NCBI RefSeq assembly: GCF_002094855.1
Contig: NZ_ARYN01000001.1
Coordinates: 310,001-374,000 of the forward strand
Direction: 5' to 3'
Length of the DNA: 64,000 nt
Origin: Zunongwangia atlantica 22II14-10F7
GTDB lineage: Bacteria; Bacteroidota; Bacteroidia; Flavobacteriales; Flavobacteriaceae
Part shown: piece after piece, positions 9,867 to 19,614 of the stretch
How positions within the stretch are numbered: the stretch's first letter is position 1
How the letters are laid out: every line of letters begins with the position of its first letter
Program-made: the position numbers and the translations under genes
Notes under the pieces: model-generated
What the model was told of the DNA's origin: nothing
Seen by the model: the letters and a program-made list of their open reading frames with translations, nothing else
The model's database searches: none

Positions 9867-11525
9867 ATGAGAAATAAAGTCTTAGGTATTATTTCTATTT
9901 TTTTACTGAATTTATCTTTTGCATTCGCCCAGATCGATAAACAGGTTGAAGAAGAAATTTATGAAGGAGTTAATTTTCCCATGAAGCATTGGGACACTCC
10001 TAATATTAAAAATCAGGATTTTCTAATAACCGATTTTGGAGGTTTAGGAGACGGAATTTTTAAAAACACTTCAGCATTTAAAAAAGCCATTGCCAAAGCT
10101 ACAGAAGTTGGTGGCGGTAAAATCATTGTACCAAGAGGAATTTGGTTAACAGGTCCAATTGAGTTAAAAAGCGGAATCAATCTTCATCTTGAAGCCGGAG
10201 CCGTTTTGTTATTCAGTAAAGATTTTGACGATTATCCTTTAATCGAAACCAGTTATGAAGGTTTAAATTCAGCACGATCTACCTCGCCAATATATGCCAA
10301 TAATGCTGAAAATATAGCCATTACCGGTAGTGGTGTAATCGACGGAAATGGCCAGGCTTGGCGACCGGTTAAGAAAGCAAAAATGACCGATCATCAGTGG
10401 CAGGATTTGATAAATTCAGGCGGAGTTTTATCTGAAAATAAATCGGTTTGGTATCCTTCAAAATCAGCATTAAAAGGAAGCGAGTCAGATTTAAGCAGCT
10501 TTTCTTTAGAGGAACTTAAAGAAGTAAAAGCCTTTTTACGCCCTGTAATGGTAAGTCTTGTAAACTGCAAAAATATTTTGTTGGATGGGCCTACATTTCA
10601 AAATTCGCCGGCATGGAATATTCATCCTTTAATGAGCGAAAATATTATTATCAGAAACCTTAATATTAGGAATCCCTGGTATGCGCAAAATGGAGATGGT
10701 TTGGATATCGAATCCTGTAAAAATGTGTTGGTTTATAATAACACCTTCGATGTTGGTGACGATGCGATTTGTGTAAAATCTGGGAAAGATAAAGATGGTC
10801 GTGATCGCGGTATTCCTACACAAAATGTGATCATAAAAAATAATACGGTTTATCACGGGCATGGCGGCTTTGTGATTGGTAGTGAAATGTCTGGTGGTGT
10901 TAAAAATGTACATATTTCAGATTGTAATTTTATAGGAACCGATACCGGTTTACGTTTTAAAAGTACTCGTGGCCGTGGCGGTGTAGTCGAGGATATTTAT
11001 ATTTCTAATATCAACATGACGGGAATTACGACAGATGCCATACGTTTTAATTTATATTACGGCGGAAAGGCTCCAGATCTCTCAGATCTTACCAATATTA
11101 AAGAGGACGAGGATGATTATCCTGAAGTTTCTATAGAAACACCAGCTTTTAAGAATATTTATATGGATAATATTCAGGTTATTGAAGCTGAATCTGCAGG
11201 ATATTTTATGGGACTTCCTGAAATGAACCTGGAAAATATAAAGCTTGAAAATTCTAAAATTCAGGCTAAAAAAGGAATGCGAATTATCAATGCAGACGGG
11301 ATAACTTTTACCTCTGTTAAACTGATTACTGAAGAAATTCCAATTAAAATACATAATGCTAAAAATGTTGATTTTAGCGAGTTATTTTTTCAATCTGATT
11401 TTGAAAAACCTATTCAAATTTCAGGATCAAAAACAGCTAAAATTGAACTTAATTTTAATGAAGCTGGCAAAAGCTTCGACTTACAGGAAGGCCTTCAGGA
11501 ATCTCAGATCATAAAAATAAATTAA
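9867..11525 (+). CDS. GH28 polygalacturonase
   Basis: This is a secreted beta-helix glycoside hydrolase that cleaves alpha-1,4-galacturonan. The signal peptide ends about residue 21 (AFAQ). The GH28 blocks appear in order: NGDGLDIES (Asp277 and Asp280, replacing the usual NTDG), GDDAICVKSG (Asp298-Asp299), GHGGF (His332), and RFK (Arg363-Lys365, usually RIK). NGDG in place of NTDG is common in the exo-acting and bacterial branches. Length 552 fits an exo-polygalacturonase or rhamnogalacturonan hydrolase branch with an N-terminal extension (ITDFGGLGDG). It could act on homogalacturonan or on the RG-I backbone; the operon fits both. Spacing to the GH3 gene is 1 base. Confidence 0.92.
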   Translation: MRNKVLGIISIFLLNLSFAFAQIDKQVEEEIYEGVNFPMKHWDTPNIKNQDFLITDFGGLGDGIFKNTSAFKKAIAKATEVGGGKIIVPRGIWLTGPIELKSGINLHLEAGAVLLFSKDFDDYPLIETSYEGLNSARSTSPIYANNAENIAITGSGVIDGNGQAWRPVKKAKMTDHQWQDLINSGGVLSENKSVWYPSKSALKGSESDLSSFSLEELKEVKAFLRPVMVSLVNCKNILLDGPTFQNSPAWNIHPLMSENIIIRNLNIRNPWYAQNGDGLDIESCKNVLVYNNTFDVGDDAICVKSGKDKDGRDRGIPTQNVIIKNNTVYHGHGGFVIGSEMSGGVKNVHISDCNFIGTDTGLRFKSTRGRGGVVEDIYISNINMTGITTDAIRFNLYYGGKAPDLSDLTNIKEDEDDYPEVSIETPAFKNIYMDNIQVIEAESAGYFMGLPEMNLENIKLENSKIQAKKGMRIINADGITFTSVKLITEEIPIKIHNAKNVDFSELFFQSDFEKPIQISGSKTAKIELNFNEAGKSFDLQEGLQESQIIKIN

Positions 11526-11526
11526 G

Positions 11527-14133
11527 ATGCTTAGAAAAGTAACCTACATTTTGCTGTTTGTACCATCGCTGATTTTTGCACAATACCCTTTTCAGGATTC
11601 AAATTTATCTACTGAAGATCGGGTGGAAGATTTAATAGGACGATTAAGTACAGACGAAAAGATCGATCAATTAATGAACGATGCCCCTGCAATAGAACGA
11701 TTGGGAATCCCTAAGTACAACTGGTGGAATGAAAGTTTACACGGAGTGGCACGCGCTGGATACGCCACGGTTTTTCCGCAATCGATAAGTATTGCTGCCT
11801 CCTGGAATAAAGATTTGGTTTATGACGTCGCCACTACTATCTCTGATGAAGCAAGGGCAAAATACCACGAATATCAGCGAAGAGATCAGCATGATATTTA
11901 CCAGGGATTAACCATGTGGTCTCCAAATATTAATATTTTTAGAGATCCAAGATGGGGAAGAGGTCACGAAACTTATGGCGAAGATCCTTATCTTACTGGT
12001 CAGTTGGGGATGAATTATGTAAAAGGGCTACAAGGGGATAATGACAAATATTTTAAAGTTGTAGCGACGGCAAAGCATTATGCCGTGCATAGCGGTCCTG
12101 AAGTTTCCAGGCATGTGTTTGATGCAAATCCTAGTCAGCGTGATTTATGGGAAACCTATTTGCCGGCATTTAGAACTTTGGTGAAAGAAGGGAATGTTCA
12201 ATCGGTAATGACAGCGTATAACCGAATTTGGGGAGAGCCGGCCAGTTCTAATACTTATCTATTTGAAGTTTTACGAGATTATTGGGAGTTTGATGGTTAT
12301 GTAGTTTCAGATTGCGGGGCGATAAATGATATTTGGGAAGATCATAAGACCAGTAAAAATGCAGCTACAGCTTCAGCATTAGCATTAGAAAAAGGAACCG
12401 ATCTAAATTGCGGAGATACCTATAAAGCTTTGAAGCAGGCCGTAAAAGAAGGTGAAATTTCCGAAGAAAAAATCGATATCGCATTAAGAAGATTATTCAT
12501 GGCACGCTTTAAATTAGGAATGTTTGATAACAATGCCGAAGTGCCTTACGCACAGATTCCTTATGCTCAGGTAAATAATTCAACTCACCAGGCACTTGCC
12601 AGAAAAGCGGCAAGGGAAAGTGTGGTTTTATTAAAAAATGATAATCAAATATTACCAATTTCAAAAGATATCAATCGAGTGGCTGTTATTGGTCCTAATG
12701 CCGATAATGTTCAATCCTTGTGGGGAAATTATAATGGAACACCTAAAAATGCGGTGACCATTTTACAGGGGATAAAAAATAAATTATCTCCTGAAGTGGA
12801 GATTCTTTATGAAGAAGGCACACCAATTGCCAGTGAAATCCCCAGTATGTCTACGATACCTTCCATCTATTTTGAAAATAGCGAAGGAAAGCAGGGTTTA
12901 GATGCCTTTTATTACGATAATAAAGATTGGGAAGGAGAAGCATTGTTTTCAAGAATCGATGATAATATCGATTTTATTTGGGATATCAATCCGCCCGATC
13001 CTCGTTTAGCTTTGCAAAATTATAGCGTTAAATGGGAAGGTTTTATAAAAGTTCCTGTAAGCGGAACTTATTATTTTAGCGATTGGGGTAAACCTTATTT
13101 AGATTTTAAAATAGGCGACACAATTGGAGGCGGAAAACATAAACATCATCCTTCTTTGAATCCAAAAGAGATGAAACTTGAAGCTGGAAAAAAGTATCCT
13201 ATCACAGTAAAATATAGCAATTTATACGGAAATGCTGAAGCAAGTATGAAATGGAGCAGGCCAAACAGCAGTTCTAAAGACAATGCCGTTAAAATAGCCG
13301 AGCAATCTGATATTGTGGTTTTAGCTTTAGGTTTAAATGAACGTCTTGAAGGTGAAGAAATGAGCGTTGAGGTTGAAGGTTTTTCTCGCGGAGATCGTAC
13401 AAGCTTAGATTTGCCAAAAAATCAGGTGGATTTAATGAAGGCTGTTGTGGCAACAGGTAAACCCGTAGTTCTGGTTTTAATTAACGGTAGTGCATTATCG
13501 ATTAATTATGCTAACGAAAATGTAGACGGAATCCTAACTGCAGGATATCCCGGGGAGCAAGGAGGTAATGCAATTGCTGATGTTCTATTTGGCGATTATA
13601 ATCCGGCAGGTAGATTGCCAGTAACCTATTATAAATCTACAGATCAATTACCAGATTTTGAAGATTATGATATGGAGGGAAGGACTTACAGATATTTTGG
13701 TGGCGATCCTTTATACACTTTTGGGCATGGTTTAAGCTATACCAGTTTTAAATATTCAGGCCTTAAAATAACGAATATTGATATTAATGATGAATTAACT
13801 TTCTCTGTGAATGTCACAAATACGGGAGATTATGATGGTGACGAGGTGGTTCAGTTATATTTTAAAGATGAAAAAGCAAGTACGCCAAGACCAATAGTTC
13901 AGTTGGCAGCTTTTAAACGGATTCATCTAAAAAAGGGAGAAACTAAACAAGTGAATTTAAGTATAAAACCAAGCCAATTAGCTTTAATAAATGCTAAAGA
14001 TAAATTGGTGATAGAACCAGGCTGGTTTAGTATCTACGTTGGAGGAAAATTACCCGAAATTGGAAGGAAATCAAATGAATTTTTAAAAGATCGCTTTAAG
14101 ATTAAGGGAGAAGATATTCCTGTAAATTATTAA
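11527..14133 (+). CDS. GH3 beta-glycosidase with PA14 insert
   Basis: This is a large exported GH3 enzyme (868 residues) that trims terminal sugars; beta-xylosidase, beta-glucosidase and related activities all occur in this architecture. The signal peptide ends about residue 18. The first lobe carries WWNESLHGVARAG, KHYAVHSGPE and the nucleophile Asp262 in VVSDCGAI. A PA14 domain (about residues 450-560; GTYYFSDWGKPYLDF) is inserted in the second lobe, which resumes with the GLNERLEGEEMSVEVEGFSRGDR acid region. A fibronectin-III-like domain ends the protein (VTNTGDYDGDEVVQLYFKD). It is the last gene of pectin block A; a strong hairpin lies about 30 bases after its stop. The sugar it removes from pectin side chains cannot be told from sequence. 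Confidence 0.92.
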   Translation: MLRKVTYILLFVPSLIFAQYPFQDSNLSTEDRVEDLIGRLSTDEKIDQLMNDAPAIERLGIPKYNWWNESLHGVARAGYATVFPQSISIAASWNKDLVYDVATTISDEARAKYHEYQRRDQHDIYQGLTMWSPNINIFRDPRWGRGHETYGEDPYLTGQLGMNYVKGLQGDNDKYFKVVATAKHYAVHSGPEVSRHVFDANPSQRDLWETYLPAFRTLVKEGNVQSVMTAYNRIWGEPASSNTYLFEVLRDYWEFDGYVVSDCGAINDIWEDHKTSKNAATASALALEKGTDLNCGDTYKALKQAVKEGEISEEKIDIALRRLFMARFKLGMFDNNAEVPYAQIPYAQVNNSTHQALARKAARESVVLLKNDNQILPISKDINRVAVIGPNADNVQSLWGNYNGTPKNAVTILQGIKNKLSPEVEILYEEGTPIASEIPSMSTIPSIYFENSEGKQGLDAFYYDNKDWEGEALFSRIDDNIDFIWDINPPDPRLALQNYSVKWEGFIKVPVSGTYYFSDWGKPYLDFKIGDTIGGGKHKHHPSLNPKEMKLEAGKKYPITVKYSNLYGNAEASMKWSRPNSSSKDNAVKIAEQSDIVVLALGLNERLEGEEMSVEVEGFSRGDRTSLDLPKNQVDLMKAVVATGKPVVLVLINGSALSINYANENVDGILTAGYPGEQGGNAIADVLFGDYNPAGRLPVTYYKSTDQLPDFEDYDMEGRTYRYFGGDPLYTFGHGLSYTSFKYSGLKITNIDINDELTFSVNVTNTGDYDGDEVVQLYFKDEKASTPRPIVQLAAFKRIHLKKGETKQVNLSIKPSQLALINAKDKLVIEPGWFSIYVGGKLPEIGRKSNEFLKDRFKIKGEDIPVNY

Positions 14134-14164
14134 AATAGATTAAATAATATAGATAGAAACTTAA

Positions 14165-14210
14165 GAGACTAAAATTTTACTACATAGGGATAATTTTAGT
14201 CTTTTCTTTT
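14165..14210 (+). terminator. Rho-independent terminator closing pectin block A
   Basis: An 11-bp perfect stem (left arm AGACTAAAATT at 14166-14176, right arm AATTTTAGTCT at 14192-14202) with a 15-base loop is followed by a run of T with one C. It sits 32 bases after the GH3 stop and separates the first SusCD operon from the second. Confidence 0.85.
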
Positions 14211-14401
14211 AATTAAAATTGAAGAGAATAATTGGATCAAGTTTATACCCTGGTAATGCTAAATCGGTTATTCTTTTTATTGAATTATTAGTGTTAAATA
14301 TACATTTAAAATAATTTGATAAAATATCGTGTTATTATTTGATAATTAACTATCTATTATGTAAACTTGTGGTCAAATTAACTATTCTTTAATATTTATT
14401 A

Positions 14402-14421
14402 CGAAAACGATATAGTTTTCG
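14402..14421. promoter_or_regulatory. 20-base perfect inverted repeat upstream of the second SusC
   Basis: Arms CGAAAAC (14402-14408) and GTTTTCG (14415-14421) flank a 6-base spacer. The site lies 64 bases before the ATG of the second SusC, in the 275 bases between the block A terminator and that start. I found no exact TAnnTTTG promoter box in the gap. The palindrome could be an operator or part of the promoter-proximal leader; it has no T-run, so it is not a terminator. Confidence 0.4.
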
Positions 14422-14457
14422 ATTAAAAAGGAAATCAGAAAAATTTTTAAACTAATG

Positions 14458-14471
14458 TGTAATCGATTGCA
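14458..14471. promoter_or_regulatory. LacI-family-like operator candidate (TGTAATCGATTGCA)
   Basis: The 14-base near-palindrome TGTAATCGATTGCA is symmetric at six of seven base pairs around a central CG, the layout of LacI-family operators. It lies 14 bases before the ATG at 14486. No lacI-like gene is inside the window, so the regulator would have to be encoded elsewhere. Together with the palindrome at 14402 and the block A terminator this is all I can see in the 352-base gap 14134-14485. Confidence 0.4.
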
Positions 14472-14485
14472 AAACGAATTTACTT

Positions 14486-17400
14486 ATGAAATATAACTAC
14501 CATAAGATGAAAAATTCCTATTTTAAAATCGCAAAATTTAAGCTTAATAAGAACGCAATTTTAAGTTTTGTGATTTTTGTTCTATTTGCTTTTACTGGTT
14601 ATTCTCAGGAAATAACAGGTACAGTAAAAGATACTAAAACAGGTGATCCCCTTATGGGAGTAACCGTTTTAGAAAAAGGTACGCAAAATGGTGCGGTAAC
14701 AGATTTTGATGGTAATTTTAGTATTACAGTTTCAAGTACAGATGCCATACTGATGTTTTCTTACGTAGGTTTTAAAAACCTGGAAAAAGCTTTAAATGGT
14801 GCGACTAATCTGGATGTTAGTCTTGAAGAAGACCTAAATCAATTAGGTGAAGTGGTTATTGTAGATTACGGATACGGAAATGTAAAAAAGGAAGATATGA
14901 CGGGATCTGTAGCTACCATGACGAGCAAAGAATTTGCTAAGATTCCGGTTTCCAGTGCTGCAGAAGCTTTAGCTGGTAGGCTTCCCGGGGTGAATGTCCA
15001 AACTGCAGATGGTGAACCAGGAGCTGCAATTAATATTAGAGTTCGTGGCGGTGGATCTATTACCCAGGATAACTCTCCTTTATACGTTGTAGATGGTTTT
15101 ATAGTTGGCGGGATAAACGATATTCCACCTAATGATATAGAAACGATTAACGTATTAAAAGATGCGGCAGCTACTGCAATTTATGGTGCTCAGGCAGCAA
15201 ACGGAGTTGTGGTTGTGACTACCAAAAGTCCTGTTGTTGGTAGGGTTTCTATAGATTATAATAACTTTTTTCAGTGGAATTTCCTACCTAAGGATAGAAA
15301 GTATGAAGTTTTATCTCCTTACGAATACGTTTTCGCTAATTATGAATATGCTAAATTAAGATCTGAGGCAGATGTTAGAAATTACGAGCGTTATTTTGGA
15401 GTATATGATGATATCGATTTATATCGATCGATGAATGGTACAGATTGGCAGGATGAATTATTTGGAGATGCTAAAGTTACTCAATTTCATAATTTAACGG
15501 TAAGTGGAGGAACTCAGCAAACAAAGGTACGTCTAAGCGTTAGTAATAATAACGATGAGGGATTACTTTTAGGCTCAGGATACGAAAGAACTGCGATCAA
15601 CTTTAAATTAAATCAGCAATTAGTTGAAGATAAATTAGATTTAGATGTATCAGCACGTATTACGGATACCGAAATTGATGGAGCAGGAACATCCCGAAAT
15701 GCACAGATTGGGATTAAGGAAGCAGTACAAACAAGACCGGTAAATGGATTGGCAGATGAATTAGATATCGATCTAAATCAATTAGGGTCTGATAATGATT
15801 TTCAGCAGTTTTTATTAAGCCTTATAAGTCCGGTTGAATTGTCCAAACAAGACTGGAGAAAGAGAACAGAAAATGATTATGTTTTAAACGCTGCAGTGAA
15901 CTGGAATATTTTAGATAATCTTAGTTTTAAAACTACTTATACAAGATCTAAAGATTATAGAGAAGAATTACGCTTCTATGGGCCATTAACAGGAGAATCT
16001 TTTAATAATGGAGGAAGTTTACCATTAGGTTTTAAAGACAATCGCGAGAGCTTTTCTTATCGATGGTTAAATACATTGAACTTTAAATATAAAGAGTTAG
16101 AAAATCATAGTTTTGATTTGCTTTTAGGGCACGAGGTTTATTCAAGCGGAGGAGATCAATCATTTATTAGAGCTGAAGATTTTAGACTATCTATCACTCC
16201 TGAAGAGCTTTTTGCAAATATGGCTTTTGGTAGAGTAGATAATCAATATACCAGAGAGTTTACAGAAAGTAACAGGCTGTCTTTCTTTGGTAGATTAGAT
16301 TATCAATTTATGGGTAAATATCTAGCCACAGTAACTGTTAGAGCAGATGAGTCCAGTAAATTTTCCAAAGAAAACCGTCTTGGTGTTTTTCCTGCTGTAG
16401 CACTTGCCTGGAAGATAGATCAGGAAGATTGGCTACAAGATTCAGATGCTATTAATTCTTTAAAACTGAGACTTAGTTACGGTGAGACAGGTAATGATAG
16501 GATAGATGCCACTGCAACTCAGTTTTTATTTAGCGCTACCACAAATAGAGGTCCTGGTTTTGGCAATATGGATAATGTTTATTACACGCCAAGTAGTGAT
16601 GTTTTATATAATCCAGATTTAGTTTGGGAGACTACCATAAATAGAAACTTAGGTTTAGATTTTGGATTGTTTAGAAATAAGGTAAACGGAAGTTTGGATG
16701 TTTATTATAATACTACAAAAGATCTGCTTTTAAGGTCTGCAATTCCAAACAACACAGGGTTTTCAGAACAATGGAACAACATAGGAAGTACTTCTAATAG
16801 AGGTGTAGAGCTTGGATTGAATGCTTATATTGTAGAAAACGAAAACTTCAATTTTTCTACCACCTTTAATTTTGGTTTGAATAGAGCAAAAATTGAAGAA
16901 CTAGATGGAACAGACGAGCGCTTTTTTAGATCGAACTGGGCAAGTACAGATCTAAATAATATCAATGATTATTATCTAAAATTAGGAGGAACTATTGGTG
17001 ATATTTATGGTTATGTTACTGATGGATATTATACTGTAGATGATTTTGAAAGTTACGATGAGGTAGCCGAGGAGTACATCCTAAGAGAGGGAGTTCCCGC
17101 TTCTGGTGCGGTAGTAGGAAATTCAGATATTCGTCCTGGATTCCTTAAGCTAAAGGACCTCAATGGAGATGGAGTTATCAATGCAGATGATCGCCAGGTG
17201 ATAGGAAATACTTTACCAAAATTTCAGGGAGGTTTAGGTTTTAATGCCAGCTGGAAAGGTTTTGATGCCTCTATCTTTTTCAACTTTCAATATGGGAATG
17301 ATGTTTATAACACCGGGAAGATTCAATTTAATCAATTCCGTCGTGTAACTTATGGTAACATGTTACAAACAATGAGTACCGATAATCGCTACACTTATAT

Positions 17401-17791
17401 AGATGCCAGTGGAGATATAACTGGTACACCGGGAGAAATCGTTACAGATCTAGATCAATTAGAAGCCTTAAATCAGGATAAAAATATATGGTCTCATGCC
17501 AGCCACGGTATAGCAGGCGCAGTAGTACATTCCTGGGCAATAGAAGATGGCTCTTTTGTAAGATTAAATAACTTAACACTTGGGTACAGCTTACCTAATA
17601 AATTGATCTCTAAACTTGGGATGAATCAATTTAGAATTTATGCAAGTGGTAGAAACCTGCATATTTGGACCAATTATTCAGGATATGATCCTGAAGTAAG
17701 TACATCTGGAAACAATTTAACTCCCGGGGTAGATTATTCTTCTTTTCCTAGAAGCAGATCTTATACTGTGGGACTTAATTTAACTTTCTAA
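14486..17791 (+). CDS. SusC-like TonB-dependent receptor of pectin block B
   Basis: This is a complete SusC/RagA receptor of 1101 residues. A signal segment (residues 24-41, ending GYSQ) is followed by a carboxypeptidase-D-regulatory-like domain (about 43-118; ITGTVKDTKTGDPLMGVTV and DFDGNFSI), the TonB-box region (LGEVVIVDYGYG), the plug (LAGRLPGVNVQ, SPLYVVDGFIVGG, INVLKDAAATAIYG) and the barrel. The calcium-like loop LNGDGVINADDR is present near the C-terminus. An alternative start is the ATG at 14507, which would give a shorter signal peptide. There is no STN domain, so it is a transporter and not a FecR-type signal transducer. SusD follows 10 bases downstream. It probably imports pectate oligosaccharides made by the two PL1 lyases of this block. 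Confidence 0.96.
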   Translation: MKYNYHKMKNSYFKIAKFKLNKNAILSFVIFVLFAFTGYSQEITGTVKDTKTGDPLMGVTVLEKGTQNGAVTDFDGNFSITVSSTDAILMFSYVGFKNLEKALNGATNLDVSLEEDLNQLGEVVIVDYGYGNVKKEDMTGSVATMTSKEFAKIPVSSAAEALAGRLPGVNVQTADGEPGAAINIRVRGGGSITQDNSPLYVVDGFIVGGINDIPPNDIETINVLKDAAATAIYGAQAANGVVVVTTKSPVVGRVSIDYNNFFQWNFLPKDRKYEVLSPYEYVFANYEYAKLRSEADVRNYERYFGVYDDIDLYRSMNGTDWQDELFGDAKVTQFHNLTVSGGTQQTKVRLSVSNNNDEGLLLGSGYERTAINFKLNQQLVEDKLDLDVSARITDTEIDGAGTSRNAQIGIKEAVQTRPVNGLADELDIDLNQLGSDNDFQQFLLSLISPVELSKQDWRKRTENDYVLNAAVNWNILDNLSFKTTYTRSKDYREELRFYGPLTGESFNNGGSLPLGFKDNRESFSYRWLNTLNFKYKELENHSFDLLLGHEVYSSGGDQSFIRAEDFRLSITPEELFANMAFGRVDNQYTREFTESNRLSFFGRLDYQFMGKYLATVTVRADESSKFSKENRLGVFPAVALAWKIDQEDWLQDSDAINSLKLRLSYGETGNDRIDATATQFLFSATTNRGPGFGNMDNVYYTPSSDVLYNPDLVWETTINRNLGLDFGLFRNKVNGSLDVYYNTTKDLLLRSAIPNNTGFSEQWNNIGSTSNRGVELGLNAYIVENENFNFSTTFNFGLNRAKIEELDGTDERFFRSNWASTDLNNINDYYLKLGGTIGDIYGYVTDGYYTVDDFESYDEVAEEYILREGVPASGAVVGNSDIRPGFLKLKDLNGDGVINADDRQVIGNTLPKFQGGLGFNASWKGFDASIFFNFQYGNDVYNTGKIQFNQFRRVTYGNMLQTMSTDNRYTYIDASGDITGTPGEIVTDLDQLEALNQDKNIWSHASHGIAGAVVHSWAIEDGSFVRLNNLTLGYSLPNKLISKLGMNQFRIYASGRNLHIWTNYSGYDPEVSTSGNNLTPGVDYSSFPRSRSYTVGLNLTF

Positions 17792-17801
17792 AAAAATAAC
17801 T

Positions 17802-19610
17802 ATGAAAAATAGAATTTTACATATCATATTTTTAGGATTATTAGCGACCTCGTGCTCAGATGATTTTATGGAGCCGGTATCGAGATCGACCTTTGATAAT
17901 CAATATATATATTCTAACGTAGATGATGCCAGAAATGGTGTAAATGCCGTGTATTCATACTTCAATCAGGATGCATTTAGATCCAGATTGTCTAATAATA
18001 TGGCAGGAAACACAGATATAGAACATTCGTCTGGTTGGACGAGTGAAGGTGATCGTTATCAAATTTGGGATCTAGATGCTTTACCAAGTAACAGGGATTT
18101 AGACATTGTGTGGACGTATGCCTATAGAGCGATTAGAGATGCTAATATTTCTATAGAAAGCATCCAGGCTAGTGGTTCTTTAGAATCACCAGATCCAAAC
18201 GAGCAGGCCGATTTTTATCAATTATTAGGTGAAGCTTATACTTTAAGAGCGTATTGGTACAGCATGCTTATCTTTTATTTTGGAGATATTCCTTATGTAA
18301 CATCTGCGCCTGTTGCTGGAGATGATTTCAATTTACCAAAAACAGATAGAAATGAAATACTTTCAGGAGTAATTCAGGATCTAATTGATATCGAGCCATA
18401 CATGAAATGGGCAGACGAGCTGCCTTATGGAATCGAGCAGGTAAACCGTGAGTATACTTTAGGAATGATCGCAAGATTATCCCTGCAAAGAGGTGGTTAT
18501 TTCTTAACACCAGATTTAAGCATGGATAGAGAAGGAGATTATCTGGATTACTATCAAATTGCAAAGGATTATACTCAGAAGTTGATAGAGCTTAAGGATA
18601 GACCTTTACCAACAGATTTTAGACAGGTTTTTATGAATCAGGCAAAGTTTATATCACCTGTTAATAGTGATATATTATTTGAAGTTCCATTTTCTTTAAA
18701 TAGTGGAGATGTTGCCTGGAATATTGGGATGACGGTTATGGGAGGCCCAACGGCAGCTCACGATTATGGATCTGGGAATAACTATATGGCAATCCCGCCA
18801 ACCTATTATTTTTCTTTTGATACCTTAGATATTAGAAGGGATGTAACCTGCGGTTTATATCAGATAAATCAACAATTTGAGAAAGAATTTGTGAACTCTC
18901 CGTCCAATATCTCTCAGGGTAAATGGAGCCGACACTTTTTGGATAATCCACCAGGAGCCTCTTCAGCAAAAGGTACAGGGATAAACTGGCCTATGCTTAG
19001 ATATTCTGATGTTTTATTGATGTATGCCGAAGCCGAAAATGAATTGAATGGTCCAACAGCTTCAGCACAGGAAGCATTGGCAAGAGTAAGACAACGTGCT
19101 TTTGAAGATACTTTCTGGCCAGAGAAAGTAGATCAATATATCAGTTCAATTTCAGGATCTAAAGAAAGCTTTTTTGAAGCTATTGTAGATGAGAGAGCCT
19201 GGGAGTTTGGTGGAGAAATGATTAGAAAATATGAATTAATTCGCTGGGGTATTTATGCTGAAAAAACTCAGGAAACGGTAGAAGAGTTAAAAGATCTGGC
19301 TGATGCTGCATTTGCCGGAACCACAAATTTGCCAATCTATATGTATTGGAGAACAGATGAAAGTGGCGATTTTGAAATCTTAAATCCTAACCGAAAAGTT
19401 GTGGCGCCACCAGATGATACATGGAGTCAGGTTCCGTTTTTACTAAGTCTGCATAGTGATGAAACACAATATCAGGAATGGATACTTTATGATTGGGAAA
19501 ATTACTACAACGGGCCAAACCCGGGGGTAGCAAGATATATATTCCCAATACCTACAATTGCTATCGAAAATAGTCAGGGAACTTTAAAAAATGATGGTTA
19601 TGGTTTTTAA
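17802..19610 (+). CDS. SusD/RagB-family lipoprotein of pectin block B
   Basis: This is the SusD partner of the receptor just upstream. It has a short lipoprotein signal (lipobox ATSC, Cys about residue 18) with acidic DDF after the Cys. The SusD helical repeats are seen at LGEAYTLRAYWYSMLIFYFGD, and the RagB C-terminal part at DERAWEFGGEMIRKYELIRWGIY. Length 602 is at the upper end of the usual range. Its stop codon lies 4 bases before the preferred ATG of the next lipoprotein gene, so the three are coupled. The likely ligand is homogalacturonan or its unsaturated oligomers, inferred from the lyases downstream. Confidence 0.95.
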   Translation: MKNRILHIIFLGLLATSCSDDFMEPVSRSTFDNQYIYSNVDDARNGVNAVYSYFNQDAFRSRLSNNMAGNTDIEHSSGWTSEGDRYQIWDLDALPSNRDLDIVWTYAYRAIRDANISIESIQASGSLESPDPNEQADFYQLLGEAYTLRAYWYSMLIFYFGDIPYVTSAPVAGDDFNLPKTDRNEILSGVIQDLIDIEPYMKWADELPYGIEQVNREYTLGMIARLSLQRGGYFLTPDLSMDREGDYLDYYQIAKDYTQKLIELKDRPLPTDFRQVFMNQAKFISPVNSDILFEVPFSLNSGDVAWNIGMTVMGGPTAAHDYGSGNNYMAIPPTYYFSFDTLDIRRDVTCGLYQINQQFEKEFVNSPSNISQGKWSRHFLDNPPGASSAKGTGINWPMLRYSDVLLMYAEAENELNGPTASAQEALARVRQRAFEDTFWPEKVDQYISSISGSKESFFEAIVDERAWEFGGEMIRKYELIRWGIYAEKTQETVEELKDLADAAFAGTTNLPIYMYWRTDESGDFEILNPNRKVVAPPDDTWSQVPFLLSLHSDETQYQEWILYDWENYYNGPNPGVARYIFPIPTIAIENSQGTLKNDGYGF

Positions 19611-19614
19611 TATA

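Noticed and set aside
14281-14400. Bacteroidota promoter before the second SusC
   Set aside because: TTTG occurs twice but the TA is one base out of register each time, so no exact TAnnTTTG is present.
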